Below are positions 1-8,786 of a stretch of DNA of 64,000 nt, one piece after another. The number at the start of each line of letters is the position of its first letter. The stretch's first letter is position 1. A program made the position numbers and the translations under genes. The DNA comes from Rhizobium bangladeshense (GTDB taxonomy: Bacteria > Pseudomonadota > Alphaproteobacteria > Rhizobiales > Rhizobiaceae): the NCBI RefSeq assembly GCF_017357245.1, contig NZ_CP071613.1, positions 186,001 to 250,000 of the forward strand, in the 5' to 3' direction. The notes below the pieces were generated by a model. It was given only the letters and a program-made list of their open reading frames with translations. It did no database searches and was not told the origin of the DNA.

Positions 1-257
1 AGAAATACCTCGACGAAGGATCGCATCGCCGCCTCTACACCTGGAGCCCGAACGACTACAAGGAAATCGCCGGCATCTGGAGCAATGACGAAGTCGCGCT
101 GCCGGACGATCCGCCGGGCGAGCTCGAAGTCGTCGAGGGCATGCCGGAAGGCGGTAAGATCCACCAGCTTGTCGGTGTTCCCTCCGCCTTCACGCCCGAC
201 TACGCGCCGGAAGAGATGTTCGAGATCGCCCAAAAGCTGTACAAGAAATCGCTGTAG
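1..257 (+). CDS. C-terminal end of an unidentified protein (5' truncated)
   Basis: The frame is already open when the window begins (first full codon at base 3) and closes with TAG at 255-257, leaving the last 84 residues. The piece is acidic in the middle (ALPDDPPGELEVVEG) and ends EEMFEIAQKLYKKSL. I do not recognise the family, and no membrane segment or signal is visible in this part. A strong hairpin terminator lies 45 bases downstream, so this is the last gene of its transcription unit. Function cannot be assigned from this fragment. Confidence 0.75.
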   Translation, partial: KYLDEGSHRRLYTWSPNDYKEIAGIWSNDEVALPDDPPGELEVVEGMPEGGKIHQLVGVPSAFTPDYAPEEMFEIAQKLYKKSL

Positions 258-301
258 GCAGACGACTGGCAGGTGATGCCCTCGAGCGGGAACAAGTGCT
301 C

Positions 302-330
302 AAGGCCGACGCGGTGTCGGCCTTTTCTTT
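302..330 (+). terminator. Rho-independent terminator
   Basis: A perfect 9-bp stem, AAGGCCGAC (302-310) with GTCGGCCTT (316-324), has a 5-base loop and is followed by a T-rich run TTCTTT. It sits just after the truncated first gene. Confidence 0.8.
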
Positions 331-474
331 CGCCGAGGCGAGAGGTTCGATGGCGTGGCTAAAGCGGTTCAGTTTCTCACCGAAGCGCAGAACCTGTCTG
401 ACCTTTTGTATTTTTTGCAGTTCCGGACGGAAAACCGCTTCGCACTTTTCCTGGAATTGCTCTAGGGAAAATGC

Positions 475-999
475 ATGAAAAGCACGGAGCGGCAGAAAGA
501 GGTCAAGGAGTGGTTCTCTTCGCTGGCGCCTGTCCGGCCGATCGAGATGATCGGCCTGTGGCGAGGCGCGGGCATCCCATCGGACCACCCGCTCGACGGC
601 GTTCTCGAGAATCTGGGCTGGTTCGGTAAGCGGTTTCATGAGGATATGCGCGCGGACGCCCTCCTGTTCCAGTGGCGGTCGGATCGGCTCGTGGCGATCG
701 AACCCGGGATCTTTCCAATCAGACTGGCGATCAAGGCAGCACCGTTCGGCCGAACCAGGGTCGCGCGGAACTGGTTCTCCTATCTCCAGAAGGCATTGCG
801 GGCGCGGGGTACGACAGCGTCGCTGAAGCTTCAGACGTTCGAGAGTGTTTCCACTGCCGCGATGGTCTACGACCGGCAGCCGATCGCCGACTACTTCCGC
901 AGGACGGGAGACGACGAGGTGGCCGGTATGATGTGCGTCGACGGCGATGCCCGTCGCTATTTTTTCACGCTGCGGAGGATCGACGCCCCATCGCAGTGA
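475..999 (+). CDS. GXWXG / DUF4334 domain protein
   Basis: This 174-residue protein shows the G-x-W-x-G signature (GLWRG, residues 27-31) followed by IPSDHPLDGVLENLGWFGKRF, the usual N-terminal GXWXG domain. The C-terminal half (ending MVYDRQPIADYFRRTGDD to YFFTLRR) matches the DUF4334 pattern that normally follows it. The length is typical of the two-domain family. There is no signal peptide or membrane helix, so it is probably cytoplasmic. The biochemical role of the family is not established. The ATG directly follows an AT-rich leader (GGGAAAATGC), and the ribosome site is weak, so the start is moderately sure. Confidence 0.75.
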   Translation: MKSTERQKEVKEWFSSLAPVRPIEMIGLWRGAGIPSDHPLDGVLENLGWFGKRFHEDMRADALLFQWRSDRLVAIEPGIFPIRLAIKAAPFGRTRVARNWFSYLQKALRARGTTASLKLQTFESVSTAAMVYDRQPIADYFRRTGDDEVAGMMCVDGDARRYFFTLRRIDAPSQ

Positions 1000-1063
1000 C
1001 AGGGGGAATGAACAGGAAGCAGGATGCCACTCGGATGCAATGGCTGCACGAGCGCCCGAGGTG

Positions 1064-1089
1064 GGAACAATCTGCCTTACTCATCTGTT
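1064..1089 (+). promoter_or_regulatory. EcfG-type general-stress promoter candidate (GGAAC-N17-TGTT)
   Basis: GGAAC at 1064-1068 is followed after 17 bases by TGTT at 1086-1089. It lies about 30 bases before the ATG at 1118. The spacing is one base longer than the N16 seen at the other sites in this window, so this is a weaker candidate. Confidence 0.4.
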
Positions 1090-1117
1090 AAAGCGTCACG
1101 CAACCCGGGGGGATTTT

Positions 1118-1636
1118 ATGCGCGCTGCTCTGATCGCCATTATGCTCTCGCTCTCCTGCTTGCCGGCTAAGGCAATAGCGTCGGAGGCAGGATTTCTTCA
1201 ATCTCTGGCCGGGGACTGGAGCGGAACCGGAATGGTGCTCACCAAGATAGGCGGCACGAACCTCAAGGTCTCCTGCACTCTCCGATCCGATGCGGGTGCA
1301 TCTGCCGTCTCGATGAACGGGACGTGTCGCGGCCTTGCGGTTTTCACCAGAACCTTCTCAGCGACTGTAAAGGCCGCCGGAAATGGTTATACCGGTAAGT
1401 ATGTCGGACCATCAGGACTGCCGTCGAAGCTTGCAGGAAGCAGGAAAGGCGCCGCCCTTAACCTGCGTGTGACCTGGGCGCGGGTGGTCAACGGGGATCG
1501 CGATGCCATTTTGCTGATCGAGAAAATCGGGCAGAACAGGCTTCGACTGCAGACCGTCGACCAGGACCCTGCTTCCGGGCAGTCAGTCGTGACCAGCCGG
1601 ATCGATTTGCAGCGGCCCTCCCTGGCAGAAAGATAG
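1118..1636 (+). CDS. Small exported protein of unknown function
   Basis: A 172-residue protein begins with a clear signal peptide (MRAALIAIMLSLSCLPAKA, cleavage probably after the first 19 to 23 residues). The mature part is beta-rich, with FLQSLAGDWSGTGMVL at its start, two cysteines and no membrane helix, so a periplasmic location is likely. The LAGDWSG opening resembles lipocalin-like or META-like small periplasmic proteins, but this is not enough for an assignment. The frame is open further upstream; ATG 1118 is chosen because a GGGGGGA ribosome site precedes it and the signal peptide starts there. A possible stress promoter lies upstream. Confidence 0.7.
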   Translation: MRAALIAIMLSLSCLPAKAIASEAGFLQSLAGDWSGTGMVLTKIGGTNLKVSCTLRSDAGASAVSMNGTCRGLAVFTRTFSATVKAAGNGYTGKYVGPSGLPSKLAGSRKGAALNLRVTWARVVNGDRDAILLIEKIGQNRLRLQTVDQDPASGQSVVTSRIDLQRPSLAER

Positions 1637-1682
1637 GCGGCCGGGCCGCTGCTCTCGGGGGAGCGACGGCTCGGTCACACCT

Positions 1683-1868
1683 TCAGTGCTTTTTGGCGCG
1701 ATGGTCGCCGCGGTCGCCTTCTCCGGGCTTCGCATCATTTTTTGCGCGCTTCCGCTTGTCTGCCGACAACGAGCGGCCGACGTCGGCTGACTCGGTGAAG
1801 CGGCCGTTATCGTCGCGGCGGACGTAGCGCTTGTCTGTGCCTGTATCGATGAGTTCGCGCTTGGACAT
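1683..1868 (-). CDS. Small basic hydrophilic protein, rhizobial
   Basis: A 61-residue, strongly charged protein (MSKRELIDTGTDKRYVRRDD...) with a lysine/arginine-rich tail ending DHRAKKH. The ATG at 1868 has an AGGAGACC ribosome site at good distance; the frame stays open upstream but without a better start. Small proteins with this TGTDKRYVRRDDNGRF stretch occur widely in Rhizobiales, with unknown function. No membrane segment or metal-binding motif is visible. High charge and the lack of hydrophobic residues suggest a disordered or nucleic-acid-binding protein, which is inference only. Confidence 0.65.
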   Translation of the reverse strand: MSKRELIDTGTDKRYVRRDDNGRFTESADVGRSLSADKRKRAKNDAKPGEGDRGDHRAKKH

Positions 1869-1964
1869 GGTGGTCTCCTGCTGTTGGAGCAGGGAAAACG
1901 CACGAGATTCCAAAAGGATGCATAGCCGTCATTTCCGACGCGCAGCTTCTGCCGCGGACGAAGC

Positions 1965-2321
1965 CTACGCGGCCATCCTGACGAGCGCGTCGGAAAGCTG
2001 ACGGGTATCATAAGGCTTGGAGAAGAAGAGGCCGCGCTCGGGCAAATCACCCGCATTGGGCTGCTTCATGCCGGAGACGATGATGATTTCCACGGGCGGC
2101 CAACGGTCACGGACGGCCCTTGCCAGCATCAAACCGTCCATGCTCCCCGGCATGTCGATGTCGGTAAACAGGATCCGGATGCCCGGCACTCTTTCGAAGA
2201 GCATGAGCGCCTCGTCGGCATTGTGTGCCTCGAGCGCTTCAAAGCCTGCCTCCTCGACGATCGCGACCGCCATCATCAGCAGCAGAGCTTCGTCCTCGAC
2301 TACGACTACCTTCGTTTTCAT
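1965..2321 (-). CDS. Single-domain response regulator
   Basis: A 118-residue CheY-like receiver. Acidic pocket residues E9 and D10, phospho-acceptor D54 (LFTDIDMPGS), the S/T position in IIVSG and lysine K102 (FSKPYD) are all present, so it should accept phosphate. There is no output domain. Its ATG overlaps the stop of the HWE sensor kinase by 4 bases, so the two are translationally coupled and almost surely a cognate pair. Single-domain regulators of this type in rhizobia often act as phosphate sinks or in the general stress response; the target here cannot be told. Confidence 0.9.
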   Translation of the reverse strand: MKTKVVVVEDEALLLMMAVAIVEEAGFEALEAHNADEALMLFERVPGIRILFTDIDMPGSMDGLMLARAVRDRWPPVEIIIVSGMKQPNAGDLPERGLFFSKPYDTRQLSDALVRMAA

Positions 2322-4012
2322 GTCTGGCTCGTATGCTTTACGTCCCGGCTCAGTGGGTCAACTTCGCCTTTGGCAACCGGTTCCCCGATCGAAAATATAA
2401 CTTGGAACACGAGACCTTCGGCCCGATAGTCAGCGTGGGATCGCGCTTGCGCCTTCGACGGGAAGGCACGTTCTATGAGCACGGAGCCGAAGCCTTTTTT
2501 CGTTGGCGTCGAGACTGGCGGTCCGCCCGCTTCGGTCCACAGGAGACGGACCCGTCCATCATCGTGCCTCCACTCTATGGTGACTGTTCCATTGTCGCTG
2601 CCGAGGCTTCCATACTTGGTTGCATTGGTCGCCAGCTCATGAATGACGAGCGAGAGCGGCAGGGCGGTTTCTGCGGGAAGAACCACGTCCGGGCCGTCGA
2701 GACGAATGCGCTCGGTTTGCGAGGTGACATGCGCCCGCAGTGCTGCGGATACGATTTCCCGGACGGGCGAAGCCGACCCCTCCCGAGACAGAATGAGGTC
2801 ATAAGTGCCGGCGAGGGCTGCGAGCCTCTCGGCGAAGGAACTGTATCTCTCCGGATCGGAGCGGGAGAACGTTTGCCGGGCTATCGCCTGCACGAGTGTA
2901 AAGCCATTCTTGACGCGATGCGCCAGCTCGCGGACGAGAAGGCTCCGCTCTTCCTCCGCCTCCTGGTTCTGGCGTCTGCGCTCTTCGAGTTCATCGAGCA
3001 GCCGGTCGAAGGTTGCGCCGACGAGCCCCAGCTCGTCCGGTCCCTTCATGCCTGTCCGCGCCGTCGTCTGGCCGCTGCGCCACTTCTCCATCACATCCGC
3101 GATCCTGGAGATCGGCGCCAGGATGAAGCGATTGCCGATGAAGATCGCGGCGAGGAAGGCGAAGAGCGCGCCGCCGATGATGGCGAGCGTATTCATCAGC
3201 GTCGCCCGGTCGATCGGCGCGAAGGCTTCCGGTTTCGAGAAGCCGGCGCTGACATAGAGGGGGTTGGAAGGCAAGGCTATCGGGCGATAACCAAGGATGC
3301 GCGCTGTTCCGTCCTGACCGGTGATTTCGATCACATCAGGTTGTTCGGCGTGAATCAGCCGTCGGTATTCCTCGGGCACCACCGTGCCGACGAACTGTTC
3401 GGGAGAGGGAACGTGCGCGACGATGGTTCCCTTGCCGTCGGCGATGGTCACGGCATTGCCGGGAGCAACGCCACGCTCGGTGATGCGGTTCTGCAGCCAG
3501 TCCAGCCGGATTCCGCTGATGATGACGGCCTTGATGGTATCGCCTTCCATCAAAGGCATCGCAAGCGGCAGCACTGGGCGGTCGGAAAGGCGGCTCTGCG
3601 TGTAGGTGCCGACGGAGAAGTCTTTGGTTTCCAGGGTCTGCCGGAAGTAATCGCGATCGGAAAAGACCACGCCCTCGGGAAAAGCCATGCTTCCGCAGAT
3701 AGGCCGCCCATCGATGCCGGCGACGAAGATCGTGCGGATGTTCGGAATGCTTTCGGCGACCGATTTCAGGGCGTCGTTGCAAACCTGGACGTCGAGGTGC
3801 CTGACGGAAGGCATGGCGGACACGGAGACGAGAAGGGCGTGCAGCCCCTCAATGATCCGTTCGACTTCCGAGGACGCTTGCCTCGCCGCCTGTGCCGCGG
3901 AGGTGCGCACTTCCTCATTGCGCTGATGGCGAAGCGCGACTTCGTTGTAGAAGAGCATCGCAACCACAGGCGCCAGCGCCGCGACCGCAACCGCAACCAG
4001 TTTGAGTCTCAT
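2318..4012 (-). CDS. HWE-family sensor histidine kinase with extracytoplasmic sensor and HAMP
   Basis: A 564-residue membrane kinase. Helix 1 is at residues 1-22, a periplasmic Cache-like sensor at about 25-270 (FVAGIDGRPICGS, FSDRDYFRQT), helix 2 at about 274-294, then HAMP. The kinase core has H365 in ELAHRVKNG, the N box with N463 (HELATNATKYG), and the diagnostic W-x-E (WTE, 492-494) followed by a GFGS G box near 507-510: the marks of the HWE class. It transfers phosphate to a receiver, most simply the coupled single-domain regulator just downstream. The YFRQT and SDRPVLPLAMPL stretches are typical of double-Cache sensors of small molecules; the ligand is unknown. Confidence 0.9.
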   Translation of the reverse strand: MRLKLVAVAVAALAPVVAMLFYNEVALRHQRNEEVRTSAAQAARQASSEVERIIEGLHALLVSVSAMPSVRHLDVQVCNDALKSVAESIPNIRTIFVAGIDGRPICGSMAFPEGVVFSDRDYFRQTLETKDFSVGTYTQSRLSDRPVLPLAMPLMEGDTIKAVIISGIRLDWLQNRITERGVAPGNAVTIADGKGTIVAHVPSPEQFVGTVVPEEYRRLIHAEQPDVIEITGQDGTARILGYRPIALPSNPLYVSAGFSKPEAFAPIDRATLMNTLAIIGGALFAFLAAIFIGNRFILAPISRIADVMEKWRSGQTTARTGMKGPDELGLVGATFDRLLDELEERRRQNQEAEEERSLLVRELAHRVKNGFTLVQAIARQTFSRSDPERYSSFAERLAALAGTYDLILSREGSASPVREIVSAALRAHVTSQTERIRLDGPDVVLPAETALPLSLVIHELATNATKYGSLGSDNGTVTIEWRHDDGRVRLLWTEAGGPPVSTPTKKGFGSVLIERAFPSKAQARSHADYRAEGLVFQVIFSIGEPVAKGEVDPLSRDVKHTSQT

Positions 4013-4164
4013 CCTGTCCCCTCTCGGAAAAGGGTTGGTAGCATGATCGAGACGATCTGGCCCAGACCGCGCGAGGAATCTTGTTTACAAAATATCAACA
4101 TACGAATCCCGATGCCTGTGCTTAAGCCTTGCCGAGCTTCGCATCGCGGCTAGTTAAGTCGAAG

Positions 4165-5463
4165 ATGAGTGATGCCAAAAGCACTTCCTCTGAAAACTCT
4201 CCCGCCGGGTCTTTGCCGCCATGGCCGCTCACTGGCGCAATGGCCGATGAGGTCGAACGTCTCTTATCAGGCCGCACCCGCGATATTCGCCTGAAAGGTG
4301 AGCTGCGCCGCCGGTTCGAAGAAAGGTTATGGCGACAGACGTCGAAGGTCATCCGCTCCTGGATGATCTGGGTCGCCTTCGTCGATGTCCTGACGCTGGC
4401 GCTGAACGCCATCCTGCTTCCCCATGAGGTCGTCCTCTCGATGATCGCGCCCGCCTGCCTTTTGCCGCCGGCAGCGATTTTGACCGCGGTTGTTTGGAGC
4501 AAGCCGCGCCCGGCCGTCGTTCAGCAGGCGTCGCTGCTTGTGGGAATGTTCCTCATTCTCCTCTCGGTCGCGCTCGTCGGCGTTTTTGCTGGCGGTGAAT
4601 ATTACGAGCGGCATTTAAGCATCATGTTGTTCGTCGCGACGAGCGCAATCACTATCTTCAGCGTGCCGTTGGCCTTGACGATCGCAATCGCCTGTTATGC
4701 CCTTTGTCTCTATTTCATCCTTCAATGGCACAACCCGCTTTTGGAAGCGGGCAGCGTCATCGCCGCCACCCTGTTCTTTTCCTGTGGGATCATCGCGACG
4801 GTGGTCGCCAGGCGGACGATGAACATCCTGGCGCAGAAGACATTTCTCCTGGACTGCAGGGATCAGCGCCGTGTCGCGGAGCTTGCAGACGCGAACGCCC
4901 GATTGGAGCGGCTGGCCAGAACCGATCCGCTGACAGGAATTGCCAACCGCCGTTGGATGATGGAAACCCTCGAGGGCCTGTGGCGCGATGGCCGTGAAAC
5001 CGGGGTCGTCGCAGCCATGCTGATGTGCGACATCGATCATTTCAAGGCGCTGAACGATCGGCTTGGACATAGCGAAGGAGATCGCTGCCTCGTTAAGGTC
5101 GCCGGCATCATCCAGAGCTGTGTGCGCGCCGATCGCGATCTCGTCTCGCGACATGGCGGCGAGGAATTTCTCATCGTGCTTCCGGATGTCGATGAAGAAG
5201 AGGCCGTCGCGGTTGCCAAGCGAATACGCGAGAGCGTGGAAGCCGCCGCCCTGCCGAACCCAGCCTCTAGCGTCGGCCCCTCAGTGACGCTGAGCGTCGG
5301 CGTGGCGTTCAAGTCGGTTCTCGACAAGGATGTTTCGTTGGCCAATCTCCAGCACGAAGCCGACATGGCGCTTTATCGCGCCAAGGAAGCCGGACGCAAC
5401 CAGGTCTCGGTCTTTCGTCGGCTGTCAGCTGCCGGCCAGATCGCTGCCCGACGCCAGGGGTAG
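4165..5463 (+). CDS. Membrane-bound diguanylate cyclase
   Basis: A 432-residue protein with about six membrane helices (roughly residues 65-215), a short coiled linker (RVAELADANARLERLARTDPLTG) and a GGDEF domain. The active site is GGEEF (331-335) and substrate residues CDIDHFKALND are intact, so it should make cyclic di-GMP from two GTP. The inhibitory I-site position reads ADRD (322-325) instead of RxxD; an arginine sits one residue further upstream (R321). Product inhibition may thus be weak. A TTG at 4129 could extend the protein by 12 residues; ATG 4165 is preferred although its ribosome site is poor. Confidence 0.9.
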   Translation: MSDAKSTSSENSPAGSLPPWPLTGAMADEVERLLSGRTRDIRLKGELRRRFEERLWRQTSKVIRSWMIWVAFVDVLTLALNAILLPHEVVLSMIAPACLLPPAAILTAVVWSKPRPAVVQQASLLVGMFLILLSVALVGVFAGGEYYERHLSIMLFVATSAITIFSVPLALTIAIACYALCLYFILQWHNPLLEAGSVIAATLFFSCGIIATVVARRTMNILAQKTFLLDCRDQRRVAELADANARLERLARTDPLTGIANRRWMMETLEGLWRDGRETGVVAAMLMCDIDHFKALNDRLGHSEGDRCLVKVAGIIQSCVRADRDLVSRHGGEEFLIVLPDVDEEEAVAVAKRIRESVEAAALPNPASSVGPSVTLSVGVAFKSVLDKDVSLANLQHEADMALYRAKEAGRNQVSVFRRLSAAGQIAARRQG

Positions 5464-5478
5464 CGGTAGCCAGTTCGA

Positions 5479-5964
5479 TCAGAGCTCTTTCTCCCGAACA
5501 ATCATCCAGCCTGCGGCCAACATAATCGCGCCCCAGGCCAAAAAGCCGATATCCCAGTAGATCCACAACGAACGGTCGACCGTTTCATTCACGTGATGGA
5601 TGCCGAGCAGTTGATGACTGACAAGTCCCTCTACAAGGTTGAACAGGCCGAACCCGATCAGAATCGTGCCGATCAACTCCCTCGTCGACCAGCCGAAATG
5701 CGGGCGGCGTGCGTGGCGCCAAAGAATAAGCAGGCCTGCGAGGAAAAACAGGTAGGTGGCGGAGTGGAAGACCCCATCCCAGAAGGTGTTGGACTGAAGG
5801 TTCTCGAATGAGGGAGCTGGATACCACCCGCTGAACATGTGATGCCATTGCAGAAGCTGGTGGAAAATGATGCCATCAAAGAAACCGCCGAGCCCCAGGC
5901 CGAACAGGACGCCCGATGATCGCGGGAAGGCTAGCCGTGCGGCCACGCGGGTGACCGCGGTCAT
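5479..5964 (-). CDS. DUF2243 integral membrane protein
   Basis: A 161-residue protein with four predicted membrane helices and many histidines in the first half (GGFFDGIIFHQLLQWHHMFSGW), plus VEGLVSHQLLGIHHV in the second; this is the DUF2243 pattern. Clustered histidines near membrane faces suggest metal or haem contact, but the function of the family is unknown. Its ATG overlaps the stop of the small membrane protein upstream by 4 bases, so the two are co-translated and probably form one complex. Length is normal for the family. Confidence 0.85.
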   Translation of the reverse strand: MTAVTRVAARLAFPRSSGVLFGLGLGGFFDGIIFHQLLQWHHMFSGWYPAPSFENLQSNTFWDGVFHSATYLFFLAGLLILWRHARRPHFGWSTRELIGTILIGFGLFNLVEGLVSHQLLGIHHVNETVDRSLWIYWDIGFLAWGAIMLAAGWMIVREKEL

Positions 5965-6161
5965 CGGATCACCAGGATCAATGCCATCGCGATGGCGGAG
6001 ATGAACCCGGTGGCGCTCAGACCGAACGTCAGATATTCGGCCGCTTTTTGCCGGTGAGGGTCAAGCTCCACGTTCCCGATGACAGCCGCGAGGCCCCCGA
6101 CCAACCAGCTCGCTAAGGTCAATATGCCGAGGAAGAGCGCCCATTGCGTTGCTGTGTCCAT
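5961..6161 (-). CDS. Small two-helix membrane protein, partner of DUF2243
   Basis: A 66-residue protein with two hydrophobic segments (WALFLGILTLASWLVGGLAAVIG and the C-terminal LSATGFISAIAMALILVIR) joined by a short charged loop. It starts at ATG 6161; a TTG 18 bases upstream is an alternative. The stop overlaps the start of the DUF2243 gene (ATGA), a strong sign of a shared operon. No known motif is visible, and function is unknown. Confidence 0.7.
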   Translation of the reverse strand: MDTATQWALFLGILTLASWLVGGLAAVIGNVELDPHRQKAAEYLTFGLSATGFISAIAMALILVIR

Positions 6162-6330
6162 TGTCTTGCTCTCATGCAACTACTTTTCCTTGCAGGGAAT
6201 GCTCCTGCGGCATCCTGAACAACACAGCCCGGGTTTTGTTTCCGTGCGGTATCGCACTCGGCTTGGAGACGGTCGCGCAGGTCAGAGCAAGGGATGAGCA
6301 ACCCCTTCGAGGGCCGGGCCGCGGCGGCAT

Positions 6331-7365
6331 CTAAAACGTAAGCTGCACCTTACAGGCGGCCGTGCGATCGCCGGCGAGTGTGAAGGCCGCATTCGCCTGT
6401 TCAAGCGGCAGGCTGTGGCTGATGATCGGCCGGACATCGATCTTGCGGCTCGCGATCAGCTTGGTGGCCGTGGCGAACTCCTCGTGGAACCGCTGCGTGC
6501 CGTGGATATGCAGCTCCTTGCCGACAATGGCGTTGAGCGGCACCGGGATCTCGCCCGTGACGCCGACCTGCACGAGCGTGCCGCGCGGCCGGATGGCGGC
6601 GATTGCGCTCCGGATCGCGGGTGCGGCGGCGGAGCATTCGAAGACGAGATCGAAATAGCCCTTGCCCGTCTCGAATTCGGCAAGCGCAGCCGCATCCCGG
6701 GAGACGTTGATCGTGCGGCTGGCGCCCATCGCTTTCGCCCGCTCCAGCGCCGCCTCGGCCAGATCGGTCACCACGATCTCGGCCGCGCCGTAATGACGGG
6801 CGGCGGCAACCATCAGGCAGCCGATCGGGCCGGCGCCGGTGACGAGGACGCGTTTGCCCGGTATCTCGCCGGCGCGCGATGCGGCATGCAGGCAGACGGC
6901 GAGCGGCTCGCTGCAGGCGGCTTCGGCGGCTGTCGTCTCGGCTCCCATTTCGAAACATTGGCCGGCCGGCACCACCAGCCAGTCGCGGAACATGCCCTGC
7001 TCATGCGGCAGGCGCATCGCGCTGCCCATGAAGCGCATGTCGAGGCAGTGGATCGGCAGCCCCTTGCCGCAATATTCGCAATGGCCGCAGGGCTGGCTCG
7101 GATTGACCGCGACCAGCGTGCCCGCTTTGAGTTCGACCCCCTCGCCCGCCCGGCTCACCCTCCCCGAGGCCTCGTGGCCCGGTATGATAGGCTCGCGCAC
7201 CCTGACCGGCCCGAAGCCGCCATCCTGGTAATAATGCAGGTCGGAGCCGCAGATGCCTGCGGCCGCCATTTTCAGAAGCACCTCACCCGGCCCGGGGGCG
7301 GGAACGGTATCGGTTTCGACCCTGAGATCGCCCTTCTGGTAAAGCCGTGCCAGACGCGTCTGCAT
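6331..7365 (-). CDS. idnD: Zinc-dependent L-idonate 5-dehydrogenase-like enzyme
   Basis: A 344-residue medium-chain dehydrogenase. Catalytic zinc ligands C39 and H64-E65 (GHEASG), four structural-zinc cysteines C93, C96, C99 and C107, and the nucleotide motif VLVTGAGPIGCLMV are all visible. Overall layout and length match L-idonate 5-dehydrogenase, which interconverts L-idonate and 5-ketogluconate. It is the last gene of a minus-strand operon, 10 bases after the TRAP large permease, so it probably oxidises the acid brought in by that transporter. A related polyol or threonine-type substrate remains possible; the exact sugar acid is inference. Confidence 0.8.
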   Translation of the reverse strand: MQTRLARLYQKGDLRVETDTVPAPGPGEVLLKMAAAGICGSDLHYYQDGGFGPVRVREPIIPGHEASGRVSRAGEGVELKAGTLVAVNPSQPCGHCEYCGKGLPIHCLDMRFMGSAMRLPHEQGMFRDWLVVPAGQCFEMGAETTAAEAACSEPLAVCLHAASRAGEIPGKRVLVTGAGPIGCLMVAAARHYGAAEIVVTDLAEAALERAKAMGASRTINVSRDAAALAEFETGKGYFDLVFECSAAAPAIRSAIAAIRPRGTLVQVGVTGEIPVPLNAIVGKELHIHGTQRFHEEFATATKLIASRKIDVRPIISHSLPLEQANAAFTLAGDRTAACKVQLTF

Positions 7366-7375
7366 CCTATCTCTC

Positions 7376-8782
7376 CTATCTCAACAGTCCAAGCTGCTGC
7401 GGCAGCCAGAGCGATACGGCGGGAATGAAGGTGATCAGCATCAGCGCCAGGAAGAGCGGCACCAGCCAGGGCAGAATCGCCATCGTCGTGCGTTCGACCG
7501 AGAGTTTGGCGACCCGTGACAGAACGAAGAGCACCATGCCGAGCGGTGGGTGAAGCAGGCCGATCATCAGGTTCAGCGTCATGATCAGGCCGAACTGAAC
7601 CGGATCGATTCCGAACTTGGCGACAATCGGCAGAAGGATCGGCACGAGGATGGTGATCGCCGCGATCGTATCCAAGAAGCAGCCGACGAAGAGCATCAGA
7701 AGGTTCACCAGGATCAGGAACACCCATTTATTGTCCGTGATCGACAGGATCGCATCCGAAAGCAGCTGCGCGGCCTGGCTCACTGTCAGCAGCCATGCAA
7801 AGACAGATGCGGCGGTAACGATGAACAGAACGGATGCCGTTGTCTCGATCGTGTCGAAGCTTGCCTTGGCGAGCGTCGAGAGCGTCATCGTACGGTAGCG
7901 CACGAGGCCGAGGAACAGCGACCAGAGGACGGCCGCGACGGCGGCTTCCGTCGGCGTGAACCAGCCCATGGTCATGCCGCCGATCAGGATGACCGGGGTC
8001 ATCAGCGCCATGACGGCGGAGAAGCTGAAGTACCAGTCGAGCGCCAGAAGCACGAGAAGGGCGATGCCTGCCGCTGCGTTCATCGAAACACCCGCCCGCA
8101 TCATCAGATAGATCGCCACAGGTACCAGGAGGACGATGACGATCTCCATGCCGGCAGACAAGAGCTGGCGTATATTGAAGGGGGCGTCAGAACCCCAGCG
8201 CCTGCGATAGGCAAAGGCGGCGACGGTGATCATCATCAGGAGCGTCATCACGATGCCGGGCAGGATACCGGCCATGAAAAGCGCGCCGATCGAGACATTC
8301 GCCATCATGCCGTAGATGACGAAAGGCAGAGACGGCGGAAAGATGGGTCCTAGCGTGGCGGAGGCCGCCGTGACACCGACCGCCGCCTCGACCGGATAAC
8401 CATGGTCCTTCATCGCCTTGATTTCGATCGTGCCGATGCCGGCGGCATCCGCAAGGGCAGTGCCCGACATTCCGGAGAAGATCACGGAGCCGATGATGTT
8501 GACCTGCGCCAGCCCGCCCTTCATCCAGCCGACCAGCGCGACGGCGAAGGAATAGATGCGGCCGGTGACGCCGGCGGAATTCATAAGGTTGCCGGCGAGG
8601 ATGAAGAAGGGCACGGCCAGCAGCGGAAAACTTTCGACGCCGGCGATCATGCGCTGGGCGACGATGATATCGGGCGCCACGCCGTAAAGGACGATATAGA
8701 GCACGGAGGCGACGGCCATCGAGATGGCGACGGGCACGCCGACCAGCATCAGAACCAGGAACGAGCCAAGAAGCAGCAGCAT
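7376..8782 (-). CDS. dctM: TRAP transporter large permease (DctM)
   Basis: A 468-residue protein with about 12 membrane helices, starting MLLLLGSFLVLMLVGVPVA as in DctM proteins. Conserved segments include FFILAGNLMNSAGV, SGMSGTALADAAGIG and TPTEAAVAAVLW. It forms the ion-coupled translocation channel that works with the small permease and the periplasmic binding protein encoded just upstream. It begins 4 bases after the DctQ gene, so they are co-transcribed. It is somewhat longer than many DctM proteins, with a charged loop near residues 195-210, otherwise unremarkable. Confidence 0.93.
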   Translation of the reverse strand: MLLLLGSFLVLMLVGVPVAISMAVASVLYIVLYGVAPDIIVAQRMIAGVESFPLLAVPFFILAGNLMNSAGVTGRIYSFAVALVGWMKGGLAQVNIIGSVIFSGMSGTALADAAGIGTIEIKAMKDHGYPVEAAVGVTAASATLGPIFPPSLPFVIYGMMANVSIGALFMAGILPGIVMTLLMMITVAAFAYRRRWGSDAPFNIRQLLSAGMEIVIVLLVPVAIYLMMRAGVSMNAAAGIALLVLLALDWYFSFSAVMALMTPVILIGGMTMGWFTPTEAAVAAVLWSLFLGLVRYRTMTLSTLAKASFDTIETTASVLFIVTAASVFAWLLTVSQAAQLLSDAILSITDNKWVFLILVNLLMLFVGCFLDTIAAITILVPILLPIVAKFGIDPVQFGLIMTLNLMIGLLHPPLGMVLFVLSRVAKLSVERTTMAILPWLVPLFLALMLITFIPAVSLWLPQQLGLLR

Positions 8783-8786
8783 CGGA

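Noticed and set aside
2225..4153. A 642-codon open frame on the plus strand
   Set aside because: It lies antisense to the HWE sensor kinase, whose domains and catalytic residues are complete. The plus-strand product has no recognisable domain; GC-rich codon use opens such shadow frames.
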